A DNA stretch of 60,288 nt from Selenomonas sp. oral taxon 892 str. F0426 (GCF_000468035.1 NZ_KI260539.1:1-60288); one strand, 5' to 3'; shown: positions 1-8,964, counted from the stretch's first letter. Made by a program: numbers and translations. The notes: a model not told the origin generated them from the letters alone.

Positions 1-41
1 TGCTGCACGAAGCTAAAAAGCTTCGTGCAGCAGCCCCTTTT
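1..41. terminator. Perfect 14-bp hairpin at window edge, probable terminator of an upstream gene
   Basis: Bases 1-14 and 19-32 are perfect inverted repeats around an AAAA loop, followed by a short pyrimidine run with four T (37-41). The stem is strong but the T tract is weak, so this could be a terminator of a gene left of the window or part of a longer repeat cut by the edge. Bases 42-165 carry no convincing gene; a possible -10 (TATGAT, 114-119) lacks a good -35. Confidence 0.45.
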
Positions 42-165
42 AACGTGTGAGCTTATTTTTGTTGAGGATTTTGGATAGTGCTTGTGTTTTATCGGATATA
101 CAAACAGTGAGAATATGATAAAATACCAATTAACAGAATTTTTACAATCTATAAGGAGGAGATCT

Positions 166-1221
166 ATGATGCGGATGAAAAAACTGCTCTCCCTCGTCGC
201 TGCAACGTCGATTGCCTGCGGCCTGCTTGCTGGCTGCGGCGGCGGTGCGGATAAGAAGGCAGCGGGCGGAGAAGAGGAAAAGGTACTCACGGTCTATACG
301 GCGCGCAGTGAGAGCCTGAACAACCTCGTTATCCCGAACTTTGAGAAGGATACGGGCATCAAGGTCAATGTCATCGTGGCGGGTACGGGACCACTTCTCA
401 AGCGTGTTGCATCGGAGAAGGGAAATCCCCAGGGGGATATTCTCTGGGCATCCGATCTGATGACACTTGAGTCGCAGAAGGATCTTTTCATGGAGTATGT
501 CTCTCCCGAGGATGCAAACATGATGGAGGAGTTTCGTAATAAGACGGGATATTTCTCTCCTGCATTTGCCGACCCGACGGTTATGATTGTCAACTCGAAT
601 CTTGCGGGTGATATGAAGATTGAGAGTTTCCAAGATCTGCTGAACCCCGCACTCAAGGGAAAAATTGCATTTGGTGATCCGGCGGCATCCAACTCGGCAC
701 TTCAGTCGCTCGTTGCGATGCTCTACGCCAATGGCAAGAACGGCGATCCCATGTCCGATGAGGCGTGGGCGTACGTCGATAAATTTATCGCGAACCTCGA
801 CGGCAAGATTCTCAACAGCTCGGGCGGCGTACACAAGGGCGCGGCCGACGGCGAGTATACGGTCGGGCTTACCTGGGAGGATCCCGCAGCAACGTATGTG
901 AAGAACGGTGCGCCGGTCAAGGTTGTCTTCCCGAAGGAAGGCGCGATCTTCCCCGGTGAGTCGGTGCAGATTATCAAGGGATGCCAGCATCCTGAGAATG
1001 CGAAGAAGTTCGTTGACTATATGTTGTCGCAGAAGATCCAGGAGGCTGCCGGCAAGGAACTGACGGTACGTCCGCTCCGTAAGGATGTCCCACTCGCGTC
1101 CTATATGACGCCGATGGCGCAGATTGCACTCTTCCCGAACTATGATGAGGAATGGGTGGCACAGCACAAGACCGAGATTGTTGCGATGTGGAACAAGCAT
1201 CTCGAGAACTTCAAACAGTAA
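166..1221 (+). CDS. ABC transporter substrate-binding lipoprotein (family 1, Fbp/Afu-like)
   Basis: The 351-residue product starts with a lipoprotein signal peptide (lipobox LLAGC, Cys24), so the mature protein is lipid-anchored outside the cytoplasmic membrane. The ATG at 166 is preferred over an in-frame start at 82 because a strong Shine-Dalgarno (AAGGAGG, 153-159) lies 6 bases upstream and the signal peptide begins there. The mature part (VYTARSE near the N-terminus, then GDILWASD, VGLTWEDPAATYVKNG, NAKKFVDYML) is typical of periplasmic-binding proteins related to FbpA and AfuA. The adjacent tyrosine pair that binds ferric iron in FbpA is not seen, so iron may not be the ligand; sugar phosphates or other organophosphates are alternatives, as for AfuA. 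It is the first gene of an import cluster with the ATPase and permease downstream. Confidence 0.88.
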   Translation: MMRMKKLLSLVAATSIACGLLAGCGGGADKKAAGGEEEKVLTVYTARSESLNNLVIPNFEKDTGIKVNVIVAGTGPLLKRVASEKGNPQGDILWASDLMTLESQKDLFMEYVSPEDANMMEEFRNKTGYFSPAFADPTVMIVNSNLAGDMKIESFQDLLNPALKGKIAFGDPAASNSALQSLVAMLYANGKNGDPMSDEAWAYVDKFIANLDGKILNSSGGVHKGAADGEYTVGLTWEDPAATYVKNGAPVKVVFPKEGAIFPGESVQIIKGCQHPENAKKFVDYMLSQKIQEAAGKELTVRPLRKDVPLASYMTPMAQIALFPNYDEEWVAQHKTEIVAMWNKHLENFKQ

Positions 1222-1247
1222 CGTATCAATCAGGCATATGCCGAGAG

Positions 1248-1294
1248 AGCAGACCCGCTGTGCGCCGCGAGGCACTTTGGCGGTCTGCTTTTTT
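1248..1294 (+). terminator. Terminator-like hairpin between binding protein and ATPase genes
   Basis: AGCAGACC (1248-1255) pairs with GGTCTGCT (1282-1289), with a shorter inner GTGC/GCAC stem, and six T follow the last stem base. It sits inside the transporter operon, 20 bases before the ATPase start. Such a site usually lets the binding protein be made in excess over the membrane components through partial termination; that role is inferred. Confidence 0.7.
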
Positions 1295-1313
1295 CCGATG
1301 AGGGGGAAAAACG

Positions 1314-2414
1314 ATGAGTGTTTCCATTCGTATTGCAAATGTAGTCAAGAAATACGGTGATCATACCGTCATCGACGGGTTGTCACTCGATGTGAGACCG
1401 GGCGAGTTCTTTACTCTGCTCGGCCCCTCGGGATGCGGCAAGACGACGCTGCTCCGTATGATCATCGGCTTCAACTCCATCGAGGGCGGCGAGATTGCGA
1501 TTGCGGATCGCCGCATCAACGACGTGCCGCCGAATCAACGTAATATGGGCATGGTGTTCCAGAACTACGCCATCTTTCCGCATATGTCGGTGAAGGAGAA
1601 TGTCGCCTTTGGTCTGAAGATGCGCGGCGTACCGCAGGCGGATATCGACCGCCGTGTCGATGAGATCCTGCGTGTGGTGAAAATCGACGCTCTGCGCGAT
1701 CGTATGCCTACAGCTCTCTCGGGGGGACAGCAGCAGCGTGTTGCGCTTGCACGTGCCATCGTCATCGAGCCGGAGGTGCTGCTCATGGACGAGCCGCTCT
1801 CGAACCTAGATGCAAAGCTGCGCGTCGAGATGCGCAATGCCATCAAGCAGATTCAGCGGCAGATCGACATCACAACGGTCTACGTCACGCACGATCAGGA
1901 GGAGGCACTCGCCGTCTCTGACCGCATCGCGGTCATGGAGGGCGGCGTCGTACGACAGATCGGCAGTCCGCAGCGCATCTACTGCCGTCCCGCCGATGTC
2001 TTCGTCTCAACATTCATCGGGTTATCGAACCTCTTTGAGGGGACGGTGCGCACAAACGGAGATGCGAAGGCGGTGGAGCTCCCGCAAGGCTACCGTGTCC
2101 CCATGACAAATCTTGCGGTGGAGTCATTCGACGGGCAGCCTGTGACTGTCTCCGTTCGTCCCGAGGAGTTCATCATTGAGGAGGGCGGAACGGGAGGTAT
2201 CTCCGCCGTTGTAAAGAGCAGCGTATTCCTCGGACTCACGACGCATTACTTCATCGAAACGGCAGACGGCGCGATGGTCGAAGCGATCCGCGAGCAGGCA
2301 TCGGGACCGATTCTCCCTGACGGGACACGTGTTTCCCTTCGTGTCAAGGCGGAGCGCATCAATGTCTTCCGCGCAGCGGAGCAAACCACACTGATCGAAG
2401 GTGATGCGCTATGA
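1314..2414 (+). CDS. ABC transporter ATP-binding protein (FbpC/PotA-like)
   Basis: This 366-residue ATPase powers the importer. Visible motifs in order are Walker A GPSGCGKT (residues 37-44), a Q-loop MVFQNYAIFPHMSV (around 80-95), signature LSGGQQQR (about 134), Walker B VLLMDEP (about 155) and the H-loop YVTHDQEEAL. The C-terminal third (about 240-366) has the TOBE-type region usual in spermidine, iron and sugar-type importers of the CUT1/FbpC group. The start is ATG behind AGGGGG. It lies after a leaky terminator and overlaps the permease gene by 4 bases (ATGA), indicating translational coupling. Confidence 0.92.
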   Translation: MSVSIRIANVVKKYGDHTVIDGLSLDVRPGEFFTLLGPSGCGKTTLLRMIIGFNSIEGGEIAIADRRINDVPPNQRNMGMVFQNYAIFPHMSVKENVAFGLKMRGVPQADIDRRVDEILRVVKIDALRDRMPTALSGGQQQRVALARAIVIEPEVLLMDEPLSNLDAKLRVEMRNAIKQIQRQIDITTVYVTHDQEEALAVSDRIAVMEGGVVRQIGSPQRIYCRPADVFVSTFIGLSNLFEGTVRTNGDAKAVELPQGYRVPMTNLAVESFDGQPVTVSVRPEEFIIEEGGTGGISAVVKSSVFLGLTTHYFIETADGAMVEAIREQASGPILPDGTRVSLRVKAERINVFRAAEQTTLIEGDAL

Positions 2415-4075
2415 AATACGCAGAGAAAAAGCCGCTCTCCATCTGGTCGGTGCTGAGCTTTCTCATCCTCGCTGCGTTCAGCATCTTTGTCATCTATCCG
2501 CTCGCGCTCGTCCTCTACAAGAGTGTGGTCGATCCCTTCTCAGGTGCGCTGACCTTTGACTATTTCTCCCGCTTCTTTCTCAAGAAGTTCTACTGGGAGA
2601 CGATGGTCAACAGTCTGCAGGTTACGGTCTGTGCGACTATCCTCGCATCGCTTCTCGGATTACCGATGGCGTACCTCATGCGCAGTGTGAAGATTCGCGG
2701 GAGCAGCTTCCTCAACATTCTCATCGTCATATCTTACCTCTCGCCCCCGTTCATCGGTGCGTATGCGTGGATTCAGCTGCTCGGCCGCAGCGGCGTCGTG
2801 ACGCAGCTCGTGAATGACCTATTTGGCATCGCGTTTGACGGGGTGTATGGGTTCGCGGGCATCATGCTCGTCTTTACTCTCCAGTCGTTCCCGCTCGTCT
2901 ATATTTATGTGTCGGGCGCGCTTAAAAACATGGACAACTCGCTCAACGAAGCGGCGGAGAGCCTCGGCTGCGGACGGTTTGACCGCATTCGCCGTATTAT
3001 TGTGCCGCTTGTCATGCCGACACTGCTGGCGAGTGCACTGCTCGTCTTCATGCGTGTCTTTGCGGACTTTGGTACGCCAATGCTCATCGGCGAGGGGTTC
3101 AAGACGATGCCCGTCCTCGTCTACACGCAGTTCATGGGGGAGGTTGGCGGTGATGACGGTTTTGCTGCTGCCATATGCGTCATCATGATTGGTCTGACGC
3201 TCGCGATGTTCTTCGCGCAGCGTATCCTCGCACGGAGGAGTACCTACGCCATGACTGCGCTGAAACCGATGGTCGCCGAGCAGGCGACGGGGCTGCGAAA
3301 CCTCATCGCGCACGGCATCGTCTACTTCGTCACGGGGCTTGCCATCCTGCCGCAGCTCGTCGTTGTCTATACCTCATTCCTCCGCAGCAACGGCGGGCAG
3401 GTCTTCACGGGCGGTTTTGCGCTGCAAAGCTATGAGGCGACTCTTTTCGCCAAAGACAACGACGCCATCCTAAACACGTATCTGCTCGGTGCGCTCAGCA
3501 TCGCGCTCGTCGTCGTGATTGGTGTGCTCGTCGCATATCTCAGCGTGCGCAAGCGCAGTGCCGTCAACAGCGCACTCGACACGGTCACGATGTTCCCGTT
3601 TATCATCCCAGGCTCGGTGCTTGGCATCTCCTTCCTCTTTGCGTTCAACAGTCCGCCGATTCTCATCAGCGGCACAATGCTCATTATGATTATCGCGTTC
3701 AGTGTGCGGCGAATGCCGTATACTGTGCGCTCGAGTGCGGCGGCACTCGGACAGATCAGCCCCAGCATCGAGGAGGCCGCGATCTCGCTCGGTGCGTCTG
3801 AGACGACGACCTTTGCACGCGTCACTGTGCCGATGATGCTGCCGGGCGTCTGCGCGGGCGCGATCATGAGCTGGGTGACAATCATCAGTGAACTGAGCTC
3901 ATCCATCATCCTCTATACGAATGCAAACCAGACGCTCACCGTCTCCATCTACACGGAGGTCATACGCGGCAACTACGGCAATGCGTCCGCCTATGCAACC
4001 ATCCTGACGGTCACATCGATTCTTTCGCTGCTCCTCTTCTACAAGGTGACAGGGCGGCGCGACATCAGCATATAG
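2411..4075 (+). CDS. ABC transporter permease, two fused permease domains (FbpB/AfuB-like)
   Basis: The 554-residue integral membrane protein carries two binding-protein-dependent permease domains in one chain, as in FbpB, AfuB and ThiP. Each half has an EAA loop that docks on the ATPase: EAAESLGCGRFDRIRRIIVP (around residue 180) and EAAISLGASETTTFARVTVP (around 455). About twelve hydrophobic segments are visible. The gene begins within the stop region of the ATPase gene (4-base overlap), so the two are made together. It is the last transporter gene; a hairpin at 4090-4117 follows. Fusion of both halves means one chain forms the whole channel. Confidence 0.9.
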   Translation: MKYAEKKPLSIWSVLSFLILAAFSIFVIYPLALVLYKSVVDPFSGALTFDYFSRFFLKKFYWETMVNSLQVTVCATILASLLGLPMAYLMRSVKIRGSSFLNILIVISYLSPPFIGAYAWIQLLGRSGVVTQLVNDLFGIAFDGVYGFAGIMLVFTLQSFPLVYIYVSGALKNMDNSLNEAAESLGCGRFDRIRRIIVPLVMPTLLASALLVFMRVFADFGTPMLIGEGFKTMPVLVYTQFMGEVGGDDGFAAAICVIMIGLTLAMFFAQRILARRSTYAMTALKPMVAEQATGLRNLIAHGIVYFVTGLAILPQLVVVYTSFLRSNGGQVFTGGFALQSYEATLFAKDNDAILNTYLLGALSIALVVVIGVLVAYLSVRKRSAVNSALDTVTMFPFIIPGSVLGISFLFAFNSPPILISGTMLIMIIAFSVRRMPYTVRSSAAALGQISPSIEEAAISLGASETTTFARVTVPMMLPGVCAGAIMSWVTIISELSSSIILYTNANQTLTVSIYTEVIRGNYGNASAYATILTVTSILSLLLFYKVTGRRDISI

Positions 4076-4089
4076 ATCATTGAAATGAG

Positions 4090-4121
4090 CGGGGACGTTG
4101 CACTTGGCGCGTCCCCGTTTT
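4090..4121 (+). terminator. Terminator of the transporter operon, containing the next promoter
   Basis: CGGGGACG (4090-4097) pairs exactly with CGTCCCCG (4110-4117) around a 12-base loop, and four T follow (4118-4121). The -35 of the downstream two-component promoter lies in the loop and its -10 starts on the last T, so the two elements share the same bases. Confidence 0.6.
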
Positions 4122-4126
4122 ATAAT
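4098..4126 (+). promoter_or_regulatory. Vegetative promoter for the two-component genes
   Basis: TTGCAC (4098-4103), a 17-base spacer and a perfect TATAAT (4121-4126) precede the kinase start by 27 bases. It implies that kinase and regulator can be transcribed independently of the transporter. Confidence 0.62.
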
Positions 4127-4152
4127 GGTGTGAGAGGAAAGGAGGTGGCTGC

Positions 4153-5856
4153 ATGGCAAAGTCCATCCGGTTTCGTGCTTACATCCGCCAACTTTTCATG
4201 CGCTTCATCCTTGGCTTTATCCTCCTCATGCTGCTCTCCTTTGTTGTGTTTGGGTTTGTCTACTACGAGATCTATGTCGTGCGTGATACGAGCCGTGCCA
4301 ATACGGCACTCGGTGCCGTGTTTGAGCAGGAGTGGCAGCGGTACGATACAGGCGTTCACGACCTTGCCCACTCCGATGTCGTGCGGGCGGCGATACAGGG
4401 GGAGCGCCTTGCAGAGGCACACAGACTTCTTTATGCGTTTTCCTTCGCCGGCCCGCTGCATGCAGACTTTGCCCTGCTCGATCGAGATGGCAGGGTGATC
4501 GCCTCGAACCTCTATGCGGTGAATCGTGAGCTGTTCGAGATGCATGAGGGGGTGCGCAGTGATCTCGCTCGTCTGCGTCTCTCCCCGGAAGAAACAGTCA
4601 GCAGTGTTTTACCGCTGCCGTTCTCCTATGATCAGGCCTCGTCCTATGCGTTCTCAGCGATAGTGCCGGATGGATCCGGCAGTGTGGACGGCTATCTCAT
4701 CTTCACCGTCAAGACGGAGGGCCTGCGCTCTCTCGCGGCACAGGGAGGCGTAGACCAGGTTGTCGTCACGGATGGATTTGACAATGTTATTTTTTCGACC
4801 AACCGCCTGCTCGAGGATGCTCTCGGAAAATCTGCGGTGCAGGTACAGGGCGCGGAGTTCATCCGTGTGAACGGGCGCTCTTACTATGCTGTTGCTCATC
4901 CCTATGCAGATGCGCGTGTTCATGTCGTCACCATGACATCAATCGTGCGTCAGCAGCAGCTCATCGAGACGGGGGCAGTCTTTCTCTGCGGCGTCATCGT
5001 GCTTCTCCTGCTGGCCATGCCGCTCCTCACGCACAAGGTGACAGAGCGCAGCCTGCGGTCCATCGACAGCCTCCTCCATGCAGTGCGTGAGTGTCGTGGG
5101 GGCAACATCACACAGCAGGAGCTGCCGCGCAGTTTCCTTGAGTTTGAGACGCTTTATGAGGACTTCAACACAATGCTCAGGGAGATACGACGTCTCCTCG
5201 CAACGAATGCCGAGCTTGCCGAGCGGAAACGGCTCATGGAGGTACGACAGCTCAAGGGGCAGTTTAACCCCCACTTTGCCTTCAATGTTATGGAGGCGCT
5301 CCGCTATGAGATCCTCATTGACCCGCAGCGTGCTTCGGAGATGGTCGTTGCCTTTGCAAACCTGATGCGCTACAGCATCCGTGCGGATGGGACATCGGTC
5401 GAACTCGGCGTCGATATCCGCTATGTCCGGGATTACCTCATGCTGCAGAAGATGCGCTATGGTGACCGCCTGGACTACACGATTGAGATTGCTCCGGAAC
5501 TGCTCACATGCCGCGTGCCAAAGCTGCTTGTGCAGCCCATTGTCGAGAACAGCATTGTGCATGGATTGGAGCGCATCCGCCATCTCCATCTGCGCATCGA
5601 AGGGCAGTGTGCAGACGGAGGGCTGCGCCTATCGGTGGAGGATGACGGCCCCGGAATGACGGATGCAAAGTATGCAGAGATTTTGGCGCTGCTCGCAGCA
5701 GAGTCGGCTGAGCCGGAGCACATCGGCCTCTACAATGTCCATCGTGCACTGCGGCTGCTCTACGGCGAGGCATACGGTGTTGAAATTGTCCGCCGTACGC
5801 ATGGGGTCACGGTTATCCTAGACCTGCCGCTCATATGGGAGGGAGAAGATGTATAG
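4153..5856 (+). CDS. Sensor histidine kinase, YesM/LytS type
   Basis: The 567-residue membrane kinase has an N-terminal transmembrane helix (about 14-38), a large extracytoplasmic sensor domain (about 39-270), a second helix (about 275-297), a HAMP-like linker (to about 350), and a His_kinase domain with the phospho-acceptor motif LKGQFNPHFAFN, followed by an ATPase domain with N-box QPIVENSIVHGLE and G1 motif VEDDGPGM. The NPHF-type motif is characteristic of the YesM/LytS group, not of classical HisKA kinases. A strong Shine-Dalgarno (GGAAAGGAGG) precedes the ATG. It overlaps the response-regulator gene by 8 bases. Its position directly after the importer suggests that it senses the importer's substrate or the loaded binding protein; this is inference. 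Confidence 0.9.
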   Translation: MAKSIRFRAYIRQLFMRFILGFILLMLLSFVVFGFVYYEIYVVRDTSRANTALGAVFEQEWQRYDTGVHDLAHSDVVRAAIQGERLAEAHRLLYAFSFAGPLHADFALLDRDGRVIASNLYAVNRELFEMHEGVRSDLARLRLSPEETVSSVLPLPFSYDQASSYAFSAIVPDGSGSVDGYLIFTVKTEGLRSLAAQGGVDQVVVTDGFDNVIFSTNRLLEDALGKSAVQVQGAEFIRVNGRSYYAVAHPYADARVHVVTMTSIVRQQQLIETGAVFLCGVIVLLLLAMPLLTHKVTERSLRSIDSLLHAVRECRGGNITQQELPRSFLEFETLYEDFNTMLREIRRLLATNAELAERKRLMEVRQLKGQFNPHFAFNVMEALRYEILIDPQRASEMVVAFANLMRYSIRADGTSVELGVDIRYVRDYLMLQKMRYGDRLDYTIEIAPELLTCRVPKLLVQPIVENSIVHGLERIRHLHLRIEGQCADGGLRLSVEDDGPGMTDAKYAEILALLAAESAEPEHIGLYNVHRALRLLYGEAYGVEIVRRTHGVTVILDLPLIWEGEDV

Positions 5857-6637
5857 AGTTCTTTTGGTTGAGGATGAGGACATCATCCGCCGCGGACTCC
5901 TCTTCGCCGTGGATTGGCTGCGCTCCGACTGCGTCGTTGTCGGTGAGGCCGTGGATGGGGCAGATGGCCTGCAAAAGATTGCGGAGCTGACGCCGGATAT
6001 CGTCATTACCGATGTGAAGATGCCCTATCTCGATGGCCTTGGGATGCTCGAGCAAAGCAGAGGCAGTGGGTATGAGGCAATCATTCTCTCCGGCTACGAT
6101 GAGTTCAGCTATGCGAAAAAGGCCATCTCACTCGATGTCGCCGAATACCTGCTCAAGCCCGTCGATTTCGAGGCGCTCTATGAGACACTGGAGCGCGCGA
6201 AGGAACGGCTGCGTCAGAGAGCAGATCTGAAGAGGCTGACACAGACGAGATCGGAGGGGTTGCCGGAGAGCCTCCTGCATCCAGAGACGGCACGCGTTGG
6301 CAAATACACAGGGAAACTTCTGCGACGGATTCGCTCACACTATGCGGAAAAGTTGTCCCTGCGCGACCTCGGTGATGAATATGGCGTCTCTGAGGCCTAT
6401 CTGCACAAGTGCTTCAAACAGGATACGAACTATACGTTCAACGACTTCCTCAACCGCTACCGTATCATGCGGGCGGTTGAGCTGCTCAAAGCAGGGGAGA
6501 AGAAAGTCTATGAGGTCGGTGCCTGTGTTGGATTTCAGGACTATAAGTATTTTACACTCGTGTTCAAGAAATACGTTGGCTGCGCACCTGGAAAATTTCG
6601 TGCACAGCAGTACGAGGCTGGGGCCGATGAGACGTGA
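5849..6637 (+). CDS. Response regulator with AraC-type DNA-binding domain (YesN-like)
   Basis: The 262-residue protein has a receiver domain (1 to about 118) with the acidic pocket VEDE, phosphorylated Asp55 in VITDVKMP, and the conserved KP switch in LLKPVD. After a short linker there is a C-terminal AraC-type helix-turn-helix pair (about 155-255; LRDLGDEYGVSEAYLHKCFK and a GACVGFQDYKYFT second motif). It overlaps the kinase gene by 8 bases, so the two are a cognate pair. The likely target is the adjacent importer operon. A hairpin terminator (6663-6688) follows. Confidence 0.9.
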   Translation: MYRVLLVEDEDIIRRGLLFAVDWLRSDCVVVGEAVDGADGLQKIAELTPDIVITDVKMPYLDGLGMLEQSRGSGYEAIILSGYDEFSYAKKAISLDVAEYLLKPVDFEALYETLERAKERLRQRADLKRLTQTRSEGLPESLLHPETARVGKYTGKLLRRIRSHYAEKLSLRDLGDEYGVSEAYLHKCFKQDTNYTFNDFLNRYRIMRAVELLKAGEKKVYEVGACVGFQDYKYFTLVFKKYVGCAPGKFRAQQYEAGADET

Positions 6638-6662
6638 ACTGCACGCTGTGCAAATAAAAAAC

Positions 6663-6688
6663 GCCGACAGCGACGTCGGCATTTTTTT
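6663..6688. terminator. Bidirectional terminator between convergent genes
   Basis: GCCGAC (6663-6668) pairs with GTCGGC (6675-6680) around a six-base loop, with seven T after it on the plus strand and a run of six A before it that gives T on the minus strand. It serves the response regulator gene and the reverse-strand membrane protein gene. Confidence 0.82.
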
Positions 6689-6697
6689 GTTGTGTGG

Positions 6698-7027
6698 CTA
6701 TGCGATGTAGCGTCGATACGCATCGATGAGGAAGAGTGCTGCTGCCATGCCGATGGTGACAAAGCTGCCGCGTGTGACGAGCATCATCTGGAACTCGGAG
6801 AGACGATTTGCTCCATGCCGGCGCGTATAGGTAAGGATGAGGGAGAGCGTCAGCAGAATGTACATGGACAGCATAACCGCATCGAAGGCCTCCCACGACG
6901 CGCCGATGACCATGATCGAGAGCATAATGAGGAAGATCAGAATATAGTCCTTTCCTGGCGGGGGTGTTTCTGCCGGCTTTTCCACAGAGGTCGTTTTCTG
7001 CTGTATCTTCTTCAATATTCTTGCCAT
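6698..7027 (-). CDS. Small membrane protein of unknown function
   Basis: I do not recognise this 109-residue protein. A charged, proline-containing N-terminus (about 1-26) is followed by hydrophobic stretches at about 28-44 and 48-66, and a third at about 86-102 (TIGMAAALFLIDAY), so two or three membrane segments are likely. No signal peptide or catalytic motif is seen. The ATG is preceded by AAAGGA on the reverse strand. It is alone on its strand between the response regulator and the chemoreceptor, shares a terminator with the former, and has its own extended -10 upstream, so it is probably expressed as a single gene. Confidence 0.7.
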   Translation of the reverse strand: MARILKKIQQKTTSVEKPAETPPPGKDYILIFLIMLSIMVIGASWEAFDAVMLSMYILLTLSLILTYTRRHGANRLSEFQMMLVTRGSFVTIGMAAALFLIDAYRRYIA

Positions 7028-7068
7028 AGTTGTCCGTCCTTTTGTTTATTTGTTGTAAATACATTGCC

Positions 7069-7077
7069 AGTATATCA
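7069..7077 (-). promoter_or_regulatory. Possible extended -10 for the small membrane protein gene
   Basis: On the reverse strand TGA-TATACT (7077 down to 7069) lies about 40 bases before the start codon. No good -35 is present at 16-18 bases, so only the extended -10 supports it. Confidence 0.3.
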
Positions 7078-7119
7078 TAGAAAAAACTTTGTCGCCACAT
7101 AGTTTTTTCTGAGAGACAG

Positions 7120-7128
7120 TGCTATAAT
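7120..7128 (+). promoter_or_regulatory. Possible extended -10 promoter of the chemoreceptor gene
   Basis: TGC-TATAAT (7120-7128) is a perfect extended -10, about 115 bases before the chemoreceptor start. The -35 region is poor. The leader contains a short GCTCTC/GGGAGC hairpin (7150-7166) of unknown role. No sigma-28 motif of the kind seen before flagellin was found here. Confidence 0.4.
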
Positions 7129-7245
7129 CAAAGAAGAGTCTAAGGGAAGCTCTCACTTTGGGAGCAGCAGACCCTTTATGGAAGCGCGGACAATTTAATG
7201 GAAAGCAAATCGTCGCTCTTTATGATTTTTTTGGGGGACTGAGAA

Positions 7246-8964
7246 ATGTCGGTAGCAAAGAAAATCGTTCTAAGCATCGGATTCCTGGTGGTCATGTTTG
7301 CCGCCTATGGATTCTACTCGAATCACTCGAGTGGTGTGCTCAACCAGAACACAGTCAGCGTATTCAGCTGGGCTCATGTTATCAACGTGGGCGGGCAGGT
7401 GCAGTCACTCTCGGCGGAGGGGCGCGAGTTCGAACTCATGCGCATCACAGCGCCGAATGAGGAGGAGCGTCAGCGTGCGGCAGGCCTTCTCTCGCAGCTC
7501 ACGCCGAAGCTGAACAAGGCGTATGATGAGTATGAAAAGGCGATTCAGGAGGTTCCGTTCGAGAACGAGGCTGATCGTACGCAGAAACTTGCGCGCCTCG
7601 AAAAACTCAAGCAGGAGCGCAAAAATTATGCAGAGGTGCGTCAGCGTGCGACGGATCTCATCAATGCGGGAGATCAGGAAGGTGCTGTAAACCTCGCGTT
7701 CAACGAGCAGTCCGACGTGTATAAGCGCATGACGGACATCCTCGAGGAGGACAAGGCCGACAGCGTCCGCCTCGCGCGTGCGGAGATGGCGCACAGTGAG
7801 GACATTTTCTCGGGCGTTCAGATGATCACCATTATCTCTCTGGTTGTGGTTGTCATCCTGTCGATCATCACGCTTGTTCTGCTGCTCAAAAGCATCAAAA
7901 ACTCTGTGGATACGATTCTTGAGGGAGCGCGTCATATCGCTGGAGGCGATCTGCGCTCAAAGATCATGCTGGACGGTGATGATGAGTTTGCACACATTGC
8001 CCATCAGTTCAACACGATGGTCGAGAGCATGCAGCAGATGATCCGCAAGATCAAGACGACGGCCTCGGATGTGGCGGGCTCCTCCGAGGAGCTGACGGCG
8101 AACGCGAACCAGTCGGCACAGGTCACACAGAACGTGGCGCAGTCCATCACCGAGGTTGCAGAGGCCGCGGAGAAGCAGCTGCAGATCATTGATACAAGCC
8201 GCATGACTGTGCAGGAGTTCCAGCGTGGACTCGAGGAGGCAATCACGAATCAGCGCCGCGCACGCGAGCAGACGCAGGCGACGGCGGAGAAGGCGGCAGA
8301 GGGCAATGCGTTCGTGCAGACGACGGTCGAGCAGATGAACTCGATTGCACTCACTGTTCAGCAGACGGGAGAGATTGTCAGCAAGCTTGGCGAGCGCTCG
8401 AAGGAGATCGGCAATATCGTCGAGATCATCTCGAGCATTTCCGGACAGACGAACCTTCTCGCTCTCAATGCGGCCATTGAGGCAGCACGTGCAGGTGAGC
8501 ACGGGCGCGGGTTTGCTGTTGTTGCCGAGGAGGTCAGAAAGCTCGCCGAGGAGTCACAGAATGCCTCCCAGCAGATCGCTGAGCTCATCCGCAGCATCCA
8601 GGAGGAGACGAACCGTGCAGTTGCCTCGATGGAGGATGGGCGCCGCGAGGCAGAGAAGGGCAAGGAGAACGTCGCTGCAACAGGGGAGACTTTCTCGACG
8701 ATTCTAGGGATGGTGGAGGATGTCAAAACGGCATCACTCGCCGTCAGCAAGCGTGTCCTCGAGCTGCGTGAGAATATGAACTCGATCATCGAGGGCATGG
8801 GTCATGTCGATACGTCGGCAAAGGGCATCGGCAGCGAGTCGCAGAACGTGTCTGCGGCCACCGAGGAACAGGCCGCCGGCATGGAGGAGATCGCTTCCTC
8901 GAGCCGCAGCCTCGCCGACATGGCGACGGATCTGCAGACGGAGACGGACAAATTTAAGGTGTAA
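7246..8964 (+). CDS. Methyl-accepting chemotaxis protein
   Basis: The 572-residue chemoreceptor has a transmembrane helix at about 7-25, an extracytoplasmic helical domain (about 26-188, rich in heptad-like charged helices, resembling the four-helix-bundle class), a second helix (about 190-215), a HAMP domain (to about 270) and a cytoplasmic signalling coiled coil. The hairpin tip that binds CheA and CheW is visible ([20 protein letters not shown] and [20 protein letters not shown]). No C-terminal CheR/CheB-tethering pentapeptide is seen; the protein ends TDKFKV. The flagellin gene in the same window shows that the cell can be motile. Ligand unknown. A GC-rich terminator follows at once. Confidence 0.93.
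   Translation: MSVAKKIVLSIGFLVVMFAAYGFYSNHSSGVLNQNTVSVFSWAHVINVGGQVQSLSAEGREFELMRITAPNEEERQRAAGLLSQLTPKLNKAYDEYEKAIQEVPFENEADRTQKLARLEKLKQERKNYAEVRQRATDLINAGDQEGAVNLAFNEQSDVYKRMTDILEEDKADSVRLARAEMAHSEDIFSGVQMITIISLVVVVILSIITLVLLLKSIKNSVDTILEGARHIAGGDLRSKIMLDGDDEFAHIAHQFNTMVESMQQMIRKIKTTASDVAGSSEELTANANQSAQVTQNVAQSITEVAEAAEKQLQIIDTSRMTVQEFQRGLEEAITNQRRAREQTQATAEKAAEGNAFVQTTVEQMNSIALTVQQTGEIVSKLGERSKEIGNIVEIISSISGQTNLLALNAAIEAARAGEHGRGFAVVAEEVRKLAEESQNASQQIAELIRSIQEETNRAVASMEDGRREAEKGKENVAATGETFSTILGMVEDVKTASLAVSKRVLELRENMNSIIEGMGHVDTSAKGIGSESQNVSAATEEQAAGMEEIASSSRSLADMATDLQTETDKFKV

Noticed and set aside
166-1221. Annotation as ferric-iron-binding FbpA
   Set aside because: The adjacent tyrosine pair used for iron is not visible; family membership alone does not fix the ligand.
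142-1338. Open frame of 398 codons opposite the binding protein
   Set aside because: Antisense to a clear lipoprotein gene and crosses a terminator; no supporting motif.
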